NCBI GenBank assembly: GCA_032871835.1 | Contig: CM065295.1 | Span: 71,288,587-71,352,586 of the forward strand | DNA from: Dipteronia dyeriana | Lineage: Eukaryota > Streptophyta > Magnoliopsida > Sapindales > Sapindaceae | Reading direction: 5' to 3' | Length of the DNA: 64,000 nt | In this document: positions 48,230 to 60,650 of the stretch, piece after piece | How positions within the stretch are numbered: position 1 is the first letter of the stretch | Layout of the letters: each line of letters opens with the position of its first letter | Position numbers and translations under genes: made by a program | Notes under the pieces: generated by a model | Databases searched by the model: none | Told to the model about the DNA's origin: nothing | The model's input: only the letters and a program-made list of their open reading frames with translations

Positions 48230-48845
48230 GTTAATAATAGCCCAATTTAGCTAGGGACCAAAGGAAAAATTTTCACTTTCCTAGCCCGGGTCCAAGTCCG
48301 AGATTACCTACCATGGTACCACGGTTCCTGCGGTCAAGCTGTTGGGTCACCCCACAGAAGCGAGGGAAGGTCATCGCACCCTGGGAATGCCCCAAGTGGA
48401 GCCCGACACGATCAGATCGAGTTCCTTACACCGAAGCAAGAACCCATGGCAAGTCCAATACATGACGATCCAGACTCCCCGAGGTCGAAATTACCTCGCA
48501 ACCTCATCAGAAGCCCATCATCTCCTCCAGAAGCAAAGAGAGACCCATAAGGACATTAAGTTCTACTGCAATATCACTCCACTTAACTGAGGGAAGATTC
48601 AAATCTATCTAGACAGGTAGGAGAAAGCTCGTTGAAGCTTCGTTACCACAGAAGAGCGCCCACAGGCCCATCTCGAGCTCCAGGGGACCTGGAAAGGTCA
48701 GACCAAGCTCCTGGCACCAAGACCAGAACATAAGTATACCTCGCTCTTTGAGGAAACGAACGCCATACACAATGACCTCCATGAAGGCACACATGATTGT
48801 ATCTACTCTCCAACAAACATTAAATCACCGTGTACGTGTATAACA
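48229..48845. mobile_element. Candidate solo LTR, GC-rich (617 bp)
   Basis: Starts TGTTAATAATAG and ends CGTGTATAACA, giving TG...CA with a short inverted TGTTA/TAACA. It is far more GC-rich than both flanks. The neighbouring copia integrase reading breaks off within about 10 bases of its right border, as expected at an insertion or recombination point. No matching 5-bp duplication is visible (atata versus agtga), so the identification is tentative; no polyprotein motif is present. Confidence 0.4.
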
Positions 48846-50400
48846 AGTGATTGGAATTTGGTAATGATAAGAAACTAATCATAGATCTCACCATTTCCAT
48901 TGGGGTTCTATTTCTCCTCTCCGTAACACCATTTTACTGAGGTGTACCAGAACATGTGAGTTGGAAAACTATCTCATGCTCGACCATGAAGTCTTCAAAC
49001 TCTTGGTCAATGTACTCACCTCCATGATCTGATCATAGTGACTTGATAGTCCTACCTATTTGATTCTCAACTTCAGCTCGAAATTCTATGAACTTTTCAA
49101 ATGTTTCCGACTTTCGTTGCATTAGATAAATGTATCTGTATCTTGAGTAATCATCTATAAAGGTGACATAATACTCATAATCACCCCTAGCTTTAACATT
49201 CATCGACCCGCATATGTATTTATGTATAAGCTCTAGCTGTTCTTTAGCTCGAAGCCTTTTTCCAGTAAAAGATCTCTTAATCATCTTACCTTTCAGACAA
49301 GATTCGCAAACAGATAATGTGTCAACCTTTAACTCACTTAAAGGTCCATTTTTACTAATCTGACTATCCGGTCAAGGTTGATATGACCAAGCCTCAGATG
49401 CCAAAGATACGTATTATTATCTAGAGAAATCTTATGTCGTTTAGTTTTTGGTTTTTCAACCTTAGACATTTTGGTGTTGAACAGTGTAGTATGTATTAAC
49501 GGTCTTAACACATGCAAATTATTTTCATTAATTCCTGAATAAATATTCAGACTATTCTTTCTAATAATAACAGACTTATTATTAAAATAAACATAATATT
49601 TTTGTTCTAACAACCTAGAAACAGAAATCAAATTCCGTGTAAATCCAGGAATATAAAATACATTGTCCAACAATATATTATTATTATAAAAACGTAATCT
49701 AATTATGCCAACTGCTCATGCCGACACGCATTATTGGGATTTCTTGGGTTTGGGCTTACCTTTCGCCTTTCCTGCAGACCTCTCCCTCTTCTTATTATTG
49801 GAGGAAGATGGTTCGGTAACATTTACCCCACCGGTCTTACCCTGTTGTCCTTAATCAAGGACTCAAATGTAGCAAGCTCATTGAGCAATTGTGTAAGACT
49901 AAACTTTAACTTTTTCATCCCGTAGTTGCTCTTAAACTGATCGAAACTCTTCGAAAGAGTCATCAGTATGATGCTCACTTAACTGGGTTCATCAATAGTC
50001 CCGCCATTGACTTCTGTCATGTTGAAGTAGGACATCATACTCAAGATATGTACCCGAACTGACGTACCTTCCTTCATGCGAGCGAGCATAGTGGAACGAA
50101 CAACTTCTTGACACTTTTGCTTAAAGGGTTACCCGAACATAGCTTGCAATGACTCCATGATTTCGAATGCTGAAGTCATTGGTTCGTGCTTTGTGACAAG
50201 TACGTATGTTATAGAAGCCAACAGATATGTTCGGGTTTTCTCATCAGATGAGACCCATCGCTGGTATGCCTCACGAACAGTTCGTGCGGCATTGGCAGTA
50301 GACGCTGGAGGACATTCCTCCGTAAGCACAAACTTTAGATCTTTGGTGACCAATATTGCATTAATGTTAAATTTCCACTTAGTGTAGTTATCACAAATTA
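48846..50400 (-). pseudogene. Ty1/copia gag-pol remnant 1
   Basis: On the - strand, from 50400: a gag segment (TKWKFNINAILVTKDLKFVL, EECPPAS, later MTEVNGGTIDEPS and a Lys-rich KGKPKPKKS end near 49740), then, after loss of the zinc knuckle and protease, a GAG-pre-integrase segment (LDNVFYIPGFTRNLISVSRL, WHLRLGHINLDRI; 49338-49673), then the integrase core (ELIHKYICGSMNV, YYVTFIDDYSRY; 49033-49284; followed by SDHGGEYIDQEFEDF and NGVTERRNRT down to about 48850). Reverse transcriptase and RNase H are absent. Stops and frameshifts are present, so it is dead. It belongs with the LTR at 52402-54353. Confidence 0.88.
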
Positions 50401-51799
50401 ATTTGTCGTTTGCGAGAATTTAAAGTAATGCAGAAAACATTATTGCTGAAATAAATAAAACATTAATTCAGTCATTTATTTAAAACAAGTGCAATTGCTT
50501 TTGCATAAATTTAAACATGATACATGAACATGTTTAACGAACTAGAACTACCCTAAAACTAGTTACTATACCGTGACAGTCCAATATACCACAAAAAAGT
50601 GTCACCTTAGGGTCGGTTAAGTCTTTGCATGTTGGACCGAGACATTCTCAATCAAATGATATTCTATAATAACTCTTATTCCATATCATTCAACCATCGT
50701 TTATTCATTCAGGTTTTTAATTAACAAACTTAATCAAAACTTTCGTGAGTGTAACTCATCATTTCAGATCTCACGAGCTTAACTCGAGAATTGCCGTCTT
50801 AGGATCGGTCAATCCCGAAATACTCTTAGAAATCCTATCCGTTAGGAAGTCTTCATTGGTATTGATCTTTGTTGAAACCTTCCTTAGGGAGGACGAAAAC
50901 AAAACCATCACGAGACCCTATTCAAATCTCGCGGTGTTAAACTAATGATGGAGACTGCGAGATAAATATGTCATATATCCCTCTCTCACTCACTCACTAT
51001 TTTAAAACTAGGGTTTTCTATTATCCGATAATGCATCTAGATTTTACATGATCAAACAGTTAACTTAAATCAAGTTATTTAGTGCACTAACTAATTCATT
51101 ATTAGAATCAAATTTTAATTAACTAATAAATTATTAATTATTTTTAACAATTAAAAATCTAATATATTAGTCAATATTCTAAGCTTATGTAAACTATTTA
51201 CTAAGGTCAGATTATTATGTTAGTGCTTACCAAGTTTTAACTATTAAAACTCTAATACTTTATTCGGATAATTTATTATTAGATAATTAATCATATTAAT
51301 CATAATTACAATAAATGACCATATTAATCTAACTTATTAAACTCTTTAATAACTAGATTAATATTAATGAGAATTACCAAGATTTTTAACCATAAAAATA
51401 ATAATCTCATTTTCATAGTCAATTATGTATGTAGCCCATTTTAATCACATTAAAAAAATACATAAACTATCAGGTTATGATGTATGTATGACATACCAAA
51501 TATATTTGTGTAGGCACATCTAATCTAAATGATATAAATCTAATCTAAATAACATATGTATGCATGACAATGTTTTTATCATCATATAATATAAAGCATA
51601 CATGAATTGACTGAGTACTGTGGATTATTTAACCTAAAAAACTGGAACCTAAAATTACAAAAAATTCCCCCAAGGCATTCTTTGGTCTTCTTATAACTTC
51701 AGAAATCTTTCAGTCTCTTCAGGTCACTCTGATTCATCTCATGAATCTCAAACAAGAAATCCGCACGGAATGCACAAGGCAACACTTGCCAACGGAACC

Positions 51800-51930
51800 G
51801 TGCAAGATGATGTGAACAATACCGCGTGAGTAGTGCCGTGAACAGTATCTCATGAATAGTGTTGTGAATAATGTCGATGAATATTACCGTGTGAACAGTA
51901 CCATTGAACAATGTCCGGTGAATAGTACCA
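51800..51930. repeat. Degenerate 13-20 bp repeat (gtgaacagt/gtgaatagt)
   Basis: At least eight successive occurrences of 'gtgaa(c/t)a(g/t)t' spaced about 12-25 bases (gtgaacaataccg, gtgaacagtatc, gtgaatagtaccat and so on) in the copia 1 leader. Confidence 0.8.
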
Positions 51931-52210
51931 TCGTCACGCGTGTTTCCAGTTCTTCATTTCCAGGTTACAATTATATTTATTTACAATAAAATAGCAATAA
52001 AAAAAATTATACAACCCATAAACCCTAAATCCATAGTACCATAAAAAAATTACGATCAACCATGTTTAAATTAAACAATCTAATTATAAACATTCATACA
52101 AACATATAGATGGTGCCTACACATTCATACATACAAGAGCATTGAAAACAATTTCCATTTCAAAAAAATTGACTCTGATACCAATTGTTGATACCAATTC
52201 CCAATCTCAT

Positions 52211-52248
52211 GGGTGTGGTGTGGGTGTGGGTGTGGGTGTGGGTGTGGG
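52211..52248. repeat. Hexanucleotide microsatellite (GGGTGT)n
   Basis: About six units, near-perfect, in the copia 1 leader. Confidence 0.95.
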
Positions 52249-52388
52249 CCCGATCCCAACTCTTTAGGGTGACACCCACAGATACCTATCAGAGCACTCC
52301 TCTAAAAAGCCCCCAGACGGAGAGCCACGTTTCGTCACACGATCACACATGAGAGTTCTTGGAGATCGGCCAATCGCCACTGCCTTTG

Positions 52389-52401
52389 CTTTGATATCAA
52401 T
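52389..52401 (-). other. Copia 1 primer-binding site, worn
   Basis: Directly after the LTR end the - strand reads ATTGATATCAAAG, close to the tRNA-Met type ATTGGTATCAGAG with two changes. A better match occurs about 215 bases further in (about 52171-52184). Confidence 0.65.
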
Positions 52402-54353
52402 TGTTGGAACCCCGTTCACTGGTAACGCAGCGAAATTCAGTTTTAATTTTTTTTTATACATATCAAATTTTGGAACCAGTGAACTTGGGATGTAATTATT
52501 TTCGGAACTCATACATACAATATGTATACACAGGAAATTGTAATCAATAAAATCAGAAGAAAAAAATCTTACCCACGTTTAGAGGCTCTTTCACTTTACG
52601 GTATTCTCATGTCTGAACCAATCGATCTTCCTCGCTATGTTTCGGAACTAGTAATTGCGTGTGGACGCCTCACGGTCTCAAGAACTTGAATGGAGGATAT
52701 AGAGAAAAGATATAAAGAAACTTTTTTTTCAATACCAGTGTACAACAGTAGTACACAAAATATGTTCTCTGTTTTAGATCTTGCACACAAGCACATGCAC
52801 TTGCATTTCTTTTTTAAAGAGCAAGGGACATGATGCACATTATTTTGGTTTTTTAACCAAAATCTTTTTAATTGTGTTGATCTCTCTTTTTGTCTTGCAC
52901 GTTTCCAAATTTTTATTAGTTAAGAGTTGTGATCTAATCACACTTCTTTTACGTCTATCAGTTTTATAAAACATATATATCATATGTCTATATTTTTAAC
53001 TGATAACTTTAAATCAATTAATCCTTTTAAAATATCTAATATCTATAAGGATAATTAATAATTTTAAATTTAATTTTTTAAAATTCAAATTTGATATTTA
53101 ATTTAATTTAAAAAAATAATCAAATTATTTTATCTTCATTCAAACACAAATATCAATTAACACCCTCCAATTAGTGATTAATAACATAATTAAATAATCT
53201 TATTATTTAATTTATTTAATCACCATTATTCATTAATTAAATAATATCATTATTCAATTAATTCCCGAATAAATACGTATCACTTTCGTAACACAATTAA
53301 TTAGACAATCCAAATAATTGTCCGTGACTCTTGTTATCTAAATCGATCGGGTTAGCAAGGGGACTTAATGGACCCACAATATTTTGAGCTCCAATAATCA
53401 CCAGAATCATTAATTAAGCTCTTTAATTAATATTAATTGATTATTAACTCCAGTGTTATTCCACTAAAAATCGAAAGTTGCATTCTCTCAACTGTAGATG
53501 CTTTTACACAGATTGATATAACTCGGTGTCCATCGATATAGCTATTACACATGGTGTGATCCTCCACAGTAGTTCATAATAAGAGATTGGTCATAATGTC
53601 TGTTATACCCCTCTAATTACATATATCCTTTAAGTACATTGATTTTCTAATGGACAATAAATCATATTTCCTTACGGAATTAGAAAAACGCTTATATTTT
53701 CCCAGCCCCGAATCAACCCTTAAAGGAACTACCATCTACTTCTCACAAGAATAAGTGAATTCTACTATTGTGTACATACCTTCCCAGCCACAAGTCAAAC
53801 CGCAATCCCAACATACGGAGTATATTGATCAGAAAATACACCTGACCTCACCTATGGTATATCAAAGACTACGATATAACCTGAATGAGTCGATAAGACA
53901 CTCATGATTAAGATCACCCATATATAGTCATCATTAGTTGATATATATGAATCTCATCGGTAAACAGAACTTTGTGAGAGATTCATATAGATCATGACTC
54001 AGTCATATATGATCACATCATACAAGGTGCCTCCATTTTCATATCTCATATGAATGATTCAGGATAGAATCACCGTACATTACAGAATGGATCGCAACTA
54101 TAGATTAACCATAAATAAAATACCCGGTTTTATTTGCTATTTACGGACTCTTTAGATTGCACGTCTCTTACTGTATCTATCTTATATGACACTCATATAC
54201 ACAGTTCGAGATTACATCTGGCAATCTTGGATGTTAAATATATGTACAAGTTATAAAATAAACAACACAACAAGAATGTATTGAACTTTTCCTTTTATTT
54301 ATTTCATAAATTCATTTACAAATTACATTTTTAGGGCATAAACCCCAATATCA
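52402..54353 (-). mobile_element. Long terminal repeat of copia element 1 (5' LTR, - strand)
   Basis: On the - strand it starts TGATATTGGGGTTTATGCCC and ends GGGGTTCCAACA; this start and end are typical of plant copia LTRs. Length is 1952 bp. It precedes the primer-binding site and gag-pol remnant, so it is the 5' LTR of the - strand element. The 3' LTR is not found; the element was cut short near 48846. Confidence 0.82.
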
Positions 54354-54469
54354 TAATGCTTTATAGTGGATGAATTACTAGAGGCAATTTTGTCTTCTAG
54401 GTACTTGATCTTCTCATCTTGTAGTTTCACCTTTGTATCTAGTACTTCCACTTTAGAATTTAGCTATCC

Positions 54470-55392
54470 TATCTTGATCATAAGCCCTTCTTGAAAATGC
54501 AAAGTCCATTCTGGTAGACTACTTGTGCTTGACACAACACTTGGCTCATGGTGCATGCCAAAAAGCCTATATATGTCACTAGCCGTCCTTTTTTCTTTAT
54601 ATGACATGAATGCCAATCGATTTTCACAAAAACGGTCTAAAGGAGGTAGAAGCACATCATCATCAAGTTTCAAAAATCCTAGCTTCATGCAAAAATAAGT
54701 AATGAACCCCGAAAAAGCTAACTTCATATCCAATCTTGTAGAAGTAGCCACACTCTCTCTATATATGTTCTATCAAGAGATCACCAAGGTTCAAGGGCTT
54801 GTTTGTCACCAGGCGTACACAATCTTGATATTCTCTTTGTTTAGCTCAGAAGCATTAGTAGATCCTATAAGATTTGCACAAACAAATAAATGCCAAAAGG
54901 CACTAACTTTGGTTAACTCACTTTGGCTTATGTAAACAATCAAATCCATCATCTTCACATAAAGTCCTCCCCATAAGATTTAAGTGATTTGTATTGTCCA
55001 CATCAAGTAATTCCGACACAATCTCATTGGAAAGACCAAGGAACATGTTGATGCTATCCGAGGAGATTTTAGATGTTTTACCTCTCACATTCATCAAGGC
55101 ATTTTCAAAGGTTGTACTATCCTTATATTAAAAGTAGAACTCTTTAATAAGACTCTCATTTACAACCCAGTAGTATTTATCCATGCTTCCCAATGCCTTT
55201 CTTGAATAACATGATGAATGTAGGAACTCTACCAAATCAACACCTCTCTTTTGAATAAGCTTTTTGGTTCCCATAACTCCTAAGGTTTTTAACTTGTTGG
55301 GTTTGGGTTTTCTATAGGTTGTTAGTGTAGACTTATTTTTGGCTATGGGTTTTGGTGGACGGATAGGATTAGAGATCTTGTTTCTTCCCATG
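54470..55392 (-). pseudogene. Putative plant transposon protein, second divergent copy
   Basis: From the ATG at 55392 (- strand): MGRNKISNPIRPPKPIAKNK, a KRGVDLVEFLHS segment, LIKEFYF, then after a stop NVRGKTSKISSDSINMFLGL, an ELLDVDN step, and further VATSTRLDMKLAFSGFITYF (54464-54751). The order RG-x-L...EFYA...VRG...IN-x-FLGL is that of the same family as at 18130-19440, which I recall as PF20167. It is broken by stops near 55125 and 54920. It lies between the two copia remnants and belongs to neither by domain content. Confidence 0.65.
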
Positions 55393-55789
55393 ATTAAGTT
55401 GCCAACACTACGACATAAAAACACATGACAGGAAAAAGAGATAAAGTGAGTATTAGACAACAATATAAACATAAAAATGACACATGATAGAATAATGAAT
55501 AATAAATGCATAAATGTTCCTTTTAAGCACATATGTACATTTTACCAAAATCAAACAAATGCATTTAACAACAAAACAATCCTAAATATGAAGGAATTGG
55601 TATCAATCACAATTACTATCAACCTCAAAACATGAAGGAATTGGTTGTAATAACAACTACTATCAACTCCAAGCAAGAAGAAACTTAATCAACCTCAAGC
55701 AAGAAGGAATTGGTCGTAATCATAACTACTATCAACCACATGAATGAAGGAATTCATTAAAATATCAACTATTATCAACCTCAAATAAG
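55393..55789. repeat. Degenerate repeat 'aaggaattggt...caactactatcaac'
   Basis: Between 55590 and 55790 a unit of roughly 50 bases ('aaggaattggt(t/c)gtaatcacaactactatcaacctcaa') recurs four to five times. Non-coding. Confidence 0.7.
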
Positions 55790-57960
55790 AATATATTCAT
55801 TGCCAACACATTCATGCAATTATTTCTTACAACCAACAACATATCATCAATATACAAGAGCAAGTATTTCCTATTCTGATATGTAGAATCCTTACAGTAC
55901 ACACAACTATCATAAGAAGATCTATTGAAAACATTCATAGTGATGAAAGTATCAAATCACCTATACCATTGTCTATGCGACTGCTTGAGACCGTAAAAAG
56001 ATTTTTTAAGTAAACATAGTCTTCTTGGCCTGCAATTTGGAAATTCTAGTTGACTCATGTAGATAGTCTCCTCAAGCTCTCCATGAAAGAATGCAGTTTT
56101 GACATGCAACTGCTCAAGCTTTATGTCAAAACTGGATACAAGTGATAGTAAAATTATGATAGAGGTGTGCTTGACAATATATGAGAACATCTCATTGTAA
56201 TCTATCCCTTCCCATTATGTAAACCCTTTGGTAACTAGTCTTGCCTTGTATCTCACCTTAGTTCCAGGTTTTTTCTTGTAAATCCATTTACATTCCACTA
56301 CTTTCTAACTTTCAGGTTTCTTTACAAGCACCCAAGTTTGATTCTGATGCAGTGAATTCATTTCTTCCTTCATAGCTTTTATCCATCTCTCAGAATCATT
56401 ACTCTTCAGAGGTTGAAGGTGATTCAAAGGCTCTAAATCAGGTTCCCCTATCGCAGTGTTTAAAGCATATGCTACGACATCAACATATCCATATTTTAAG
56501 GTACTCTTAATTATCTTCTCTCTCTATCTCTAGCCAAGAGATAATTTTGTAGATTATCTTGTTCTTTAGCGTTTTGCTCAGTTTGTTCTTCATTTTGTTC
56601 AAGAATGTAAGAGAAATTCGGTTCTGCTACGTGTGACGACTCCACCTCAATTTGAACTTTCTCTATAGACTGGGCATCTTTACTTTGATTTTGAGTTGCT
56701 GGCTGTAAACCTAGAAGCTCATCCTCTTTATAAGTCACATCTCTACTGATTATTGATTTTGCAAACCCATCTCCTTTATACCAGAATCTATAGTCATTGG
56801 TTCCTTAGGATACCCCTAGAAAAATACACATCACGGCTATAGACTCAAGTTGTCCAATGTTTAAGTGTGCATATGCTATACTTTGATATTGTTATAATTT
56901 GCAGGTAATTCATTCCATATTTTCTCTGGTGTTTTAAACTCAATAGATGATGAAGGACATCTATTCACCAAATAACAAGCTATAAATACAGCTTCTGCCC
57001 AAAATTGATTGGGTAGTTTGGCATTTGAGAGCGTGCATCTCACTCTCTCAAGTAGAGTTCTGTTCATTCTCTCAGCCAAACCATTTTGCTGAGGAGTTTT
57101 TGATTGTCTTATTCCTTTAAATACCTTATTGCTTGCAAAAATTAACAATTGCTTCTCCACCAGTGTCTTCCATTCTCTGAATTTTAAAGTGCCTCGTTCT
57201 TGTGTTTCATTAAGTATAACCATACTTTTCTTGAGAACTCATCAATGATAGTTATAAAGTATCTATTGCCTCCATGAGAGTTGACTCTAGTTGCCCCCCA
57301 AACATCTAAATGCACATAATCAAGAGTACCCTTAGTTGTATGCACACCAGTACTAAATGTTAACATTGTTTGCTTGCCAATTATGCAGTGTTCGCAGAAG
57401 TCTAGCTTTCCAATAGAATCTCCATGCAATAAACCTTGTCTGTATAATTCTTTAAGTCCTCTCTCACTCATGTTACCAAGTCTCATATGCCATAGCTTGG
57501 TTTTGTCTTGTTCAAGTTGTATACCAACTGATGAAGTACCAGTAATAGTTTTTCCAAAAAGACTATACAAACCATTGCATCTCTGACCTTCATAACTGTC
57601 ATGATACCCTTTGAGATCTTAAGTGTACTTTAATTGCCATTGAAACTATACCCAACGTCATCAAGAGTGCTAAGTGAAATCAAATTCCTTTTCAATTAAA
57701 GAATGTGTCTCATAATTGTCAATGTTCTAATCTCACCTTAATTTTGACAGATCCAATACCAATTACCTTGCAGGCTATATTGTTCCCCATAAGAAACTTA
57801 CCACCATCAATGGACTGATAGGTAGCAAACAAATCTCTCTTTGAACACATATGATAGGCGCAACATGAATCCAGAATCCATTATTTCTTGTATTCCATCA
57901 CATATTTTGAACATTTACGTAGGACAAGTACTCACTGGCTCTTCTGAGTGGAGACATAAG
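55790..57960 (-). pseudogene. Ty1/copia pol remnant 2 (Tnt1/Tork-like)
   Basis: On the - strand in order: protease region (WILDSG-like start near 57895, then a GN-x-CKV step), LKRNLISLSTLDDVGYSF, GAG-pre-integrase and integrase start (LWHMRLGNMSERGLKEL, YFITIIDEFSRKVW; 57184-57570), integrase core end (KTPQQNGLAERMNRTLLERV, QFWAEAV; 56876-57223), a linker (56511-56738), then reverse transcriptase (LEQLHVKTAFFHGELEE, FYGLKQS; 55957-56190) and YIDDML at 55838-55855. RNase H, gag and both LTRs are missing. Frameshifts between all parts and several stops show a dead copy. It is a different lineage from remnant 1. Confidence 0.9.
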
Positions 57961-59076
57961 TGGAATACTAATGAAATATAATCCGAGAAGCCGAGAGGTA
58001 ACTGTGTTGCAAAGGAGCCTAGGGTTACCTTCAAGATTGGCTACAAGCAAATATGGACAATATTTGGTCTAAACAGAAGGAGTTGCTAGAAGAGCACAAA
58101 GGTATTGGCTTAACGACTCTAACGCTAATTCATCTCAAGTTTTCACAACCTTCCCCAAGGGTTTCGGACAACATCAAGAGGAATGCAAAAAGGGAGTTTT
58201 GGGTAGCCATTAATTTTGCAAATGGAGTTGTGTTAGATTCTTTAGGGCAGGGTTTTAGAGACGTTGAGATTGAGTGTAGGAAATCTAATCTCACAATATA
58301 GCAAAGTTCAAGAGTATGGAGGCAAAATCTATCTGTGTTCAGTGATGTCAATTAATTATGTTGGTCTTATCAGTTGATTGACTTGGTCAATTAAGCTAGC
58401 TATGTTATAGAAAATAAACAAATGAAGTCTATCCATGCATATAAATAACGTTGTAGATTTCACTCCGTCGTTTTGTTCAAATGGTTATGACGATATATGG
58501 ACTACTTGATGTTCTAATTATTAATATAGTTAATAAAAACATTATGCACGATTTATGTCTTTTTGAGTGTTTGCTTTAGAACAAGAGTAATCCCGATCAA
58601 AAAATAAATAGATAAAACAAGAGTAATAAAAGGATTAAGAAATACGTTAATTTTCTTTACAAACACGTACTCAAGTCTCAATATTTTTGAGTGAAAGTGG
58701 GGTCATTATGAAACAATATTAAATTTTTGGGGTCAAATATAAAAAATTAAGAACATTAAGCATTAATTTATTTTTCACAAAATTCATATTGTTTTGGAAA
58801 ACAAATGCGAACCATTCTTTCTTGCTCAAGAGTTTTAATTGATTCAAAAGCTATCTTTCTTGGTGCTTTTACTATCTCACTTGGTGTTTATACTTCTTTC
58901 TTTTCTGAATTAATGAAAGATTGCTATTCAATTTTCTTTCATACATGGTTGGAGATGGGCTTGTTTGGAAACAGACTAAATGGCCATTTTTCTTGTTTTT
59001 CAAACCCGTTTTTCAAACCCCTATTATTTTCCTATTGGTAACATAGAAATCAGTTGCTTCAATGTAAATATTAGAA
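57961..59076. other. Intergenic DNA, one unrecognised short frame
   Basis: Contains an 82-codon frame at 58053-58301 (+) starting MDNIWSKQKELLEEHKGIGL. It has an ordinary amino-acid mix but no family resemblance that I can name; it may be an exon fragment. The rest is AT-rich without signals. Confidence 0.4.
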
Positions 59077-59235
59077 TAGGGGTAGGCATAAAAAATGATC
59101 GAAACTGAACTACAAATACGTGTTTAGTTTGCTTTTCAACCTTTAATGCAGTTCAAAATGGTTAAAAAAAACGGAATTGATGTCTTTCAGTTTTGATTTT
59201 GGTAATCGAAACCGAACCGACTGAATAAATGTGTA
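59077..59235 (+). mobile_element. Fossil hAT end
   Basis: TAGGGGTAGGCA at 59077-59088 matches the hAT end at 24542 in 11 of 12 positions and is followed, as there, by 'gaaactgaac' and 'cgaaaccgaaccga' units. No opposite end was found downstream, so this is an orphan end. Confidence 0.5.
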
Positions 59236-59450
59236 ATTAATATATATATATAGTAATTTTCTAGATAAAACAGTCTTGAAAAGTTTTTTTAAAGACCTTT
59301 GTTTTGTAATATTATACAACTAGAATTAGCTTTGTAAAACGTCTAACTTATTTTGTAAAGCTAATTATAGAGCTAGTTCTATAATATAAAAGCAAGGTCT
59401 TAATTTTTTTTAAACGTCATATAAAGAGAAACACCCCAAAGAGAGAGAGC

Positions 59451-59454
<4 letters not shown>

Positions 59455-59483
<29 letters not shown>
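59455..59483. repeat. (GA)n microsatellite
   Basis: Uninterrupted AG repeats of about 28 bases. Confidence 0.95.
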
Positions 59484-59486
<3 letters not shown>

Positions 59487-60413
59487 GAGAAGGTGCAAAA
59501 AGAGACATAAATATTATAGTTGAGATTGAGTAGTGTGGGAACGTCGTGCTCCAAAGAGTATTGGATTTCTAAGTACGATGTAAACTTATATTATTATTTT
59601 TTATATACCATTTGTGATGCGATGACTTGAATGTTACCACCAAACCATATTGGACAGTATTATAAACTTAAGTTAGAAGAATTCACAGAAATAGTGTTAA
59701 TATGTACTTTTTTGTAAAGAGTAATGAAGGTGTTAATATCTCAGTTTTGATGTGGCGGGATTTCACATTGACTCTCTATCAAAAAAAAAATGAAAATGGA
59801 AGGAAATGTCTCTTACTTTGAAAGAGCATAAATGTCCCCAGTTGGATTCATTTGCATTTTTGTCCCCTTCAAGAGATGAAATTCCCTGATACCCTTTAGG
59901 GGATTTTTTAAAAATGAAAAGATTTGAAGCAAGTTGACCAAAATGCCCTCCACCCCATCTTTGTTCAAGATAACGGTCATCCCTCTGTAACCACAACGCA
60001 CTCTTGATAAGAAGAACAGTCGTGTAAAGAAAATGACCCAGACCCCAGATTTGCGTCGTGTCGAACAACAATCGCGTAAAGAAGTAAAAGATTTGCGTCG
60101 TGTTGTTGGCTAAAAGAACAAAGAAGAAGAAGAGCCGTGTTGCTACGTAGATACACTAAGAATTGTGACTCGATTTCGAAGCAGAGGAGAAAGATTGTTA
60201 AGCCGGAGAAGATGTCATTCGGTGTTGTTTGAGAAGCAAAGGAGACGAAAACGGTTGTCGCAAGTAAATGTATGTATTTTTTTGACATGCAACTTCTTTT
60301 TTATTTTTTTTTCAGCATTAAATTTGGGGTTATGTTTCATTTGCTTTACTTTATAAAATTTTGAATTAGGGTTTGTTTATGAGGGTTTTAACGACTTGTG
60401 GATTGTGTTTCTT

Positions 60414-60650
60414 GAGTTTGTTAGTGGTGGTGAATCCGTGTGTTTTTGTGTGTTTGTTCATTGTATGCAAGTAGTGGTAGACATGGTGTAGTTGATGGAT
60501 GAAAATAATTGATTTCCTGAGTTTGTTAGTGGTGGTGAACCACGTTTATTTGTCTGTGGATTGTATTTCCAGCACCATGTTTGTTTGTCAGTAGATTGTA
60601 TTTCCTGAGTTTGTTAGTGGTGGTGAACCCATGTGTTTTTGTTTGCGTCT
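60414..60650 (+). repeat. Interspersed repeat 'gagtttgttagtggtggtga'
   Basis: Three copies start at 60414, 60519 and 60607 (spacing 105 and 88), each followed by 'a(a/c)cc.tgtgttt'-like sequence. Non-coding by appearance. Confidence 0.85.

Larger units (their letters stand above)
50401..52388 (-). other. Copia element 1 leader region, with short repeats
   Basis: DNA between primer-binding site and gag of the - strand element; about 2 kb, unusually long. It includes repeated 'gtgaacagtaccg'-like units (51800-51930), a (GGGTGT)n tract at 52211-52248, and a second primer-binding-like TTGGTATCAGAGTC (- strand, about 52171-52184). No coding frame is recognised. Confidence 0.55.

Noticed and set aside
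58053..58301. 82-codon frame as a host gene
   Set aside because: No recognised family, no clear exon borders or promoter; kept only as a note in the intergenic entry.
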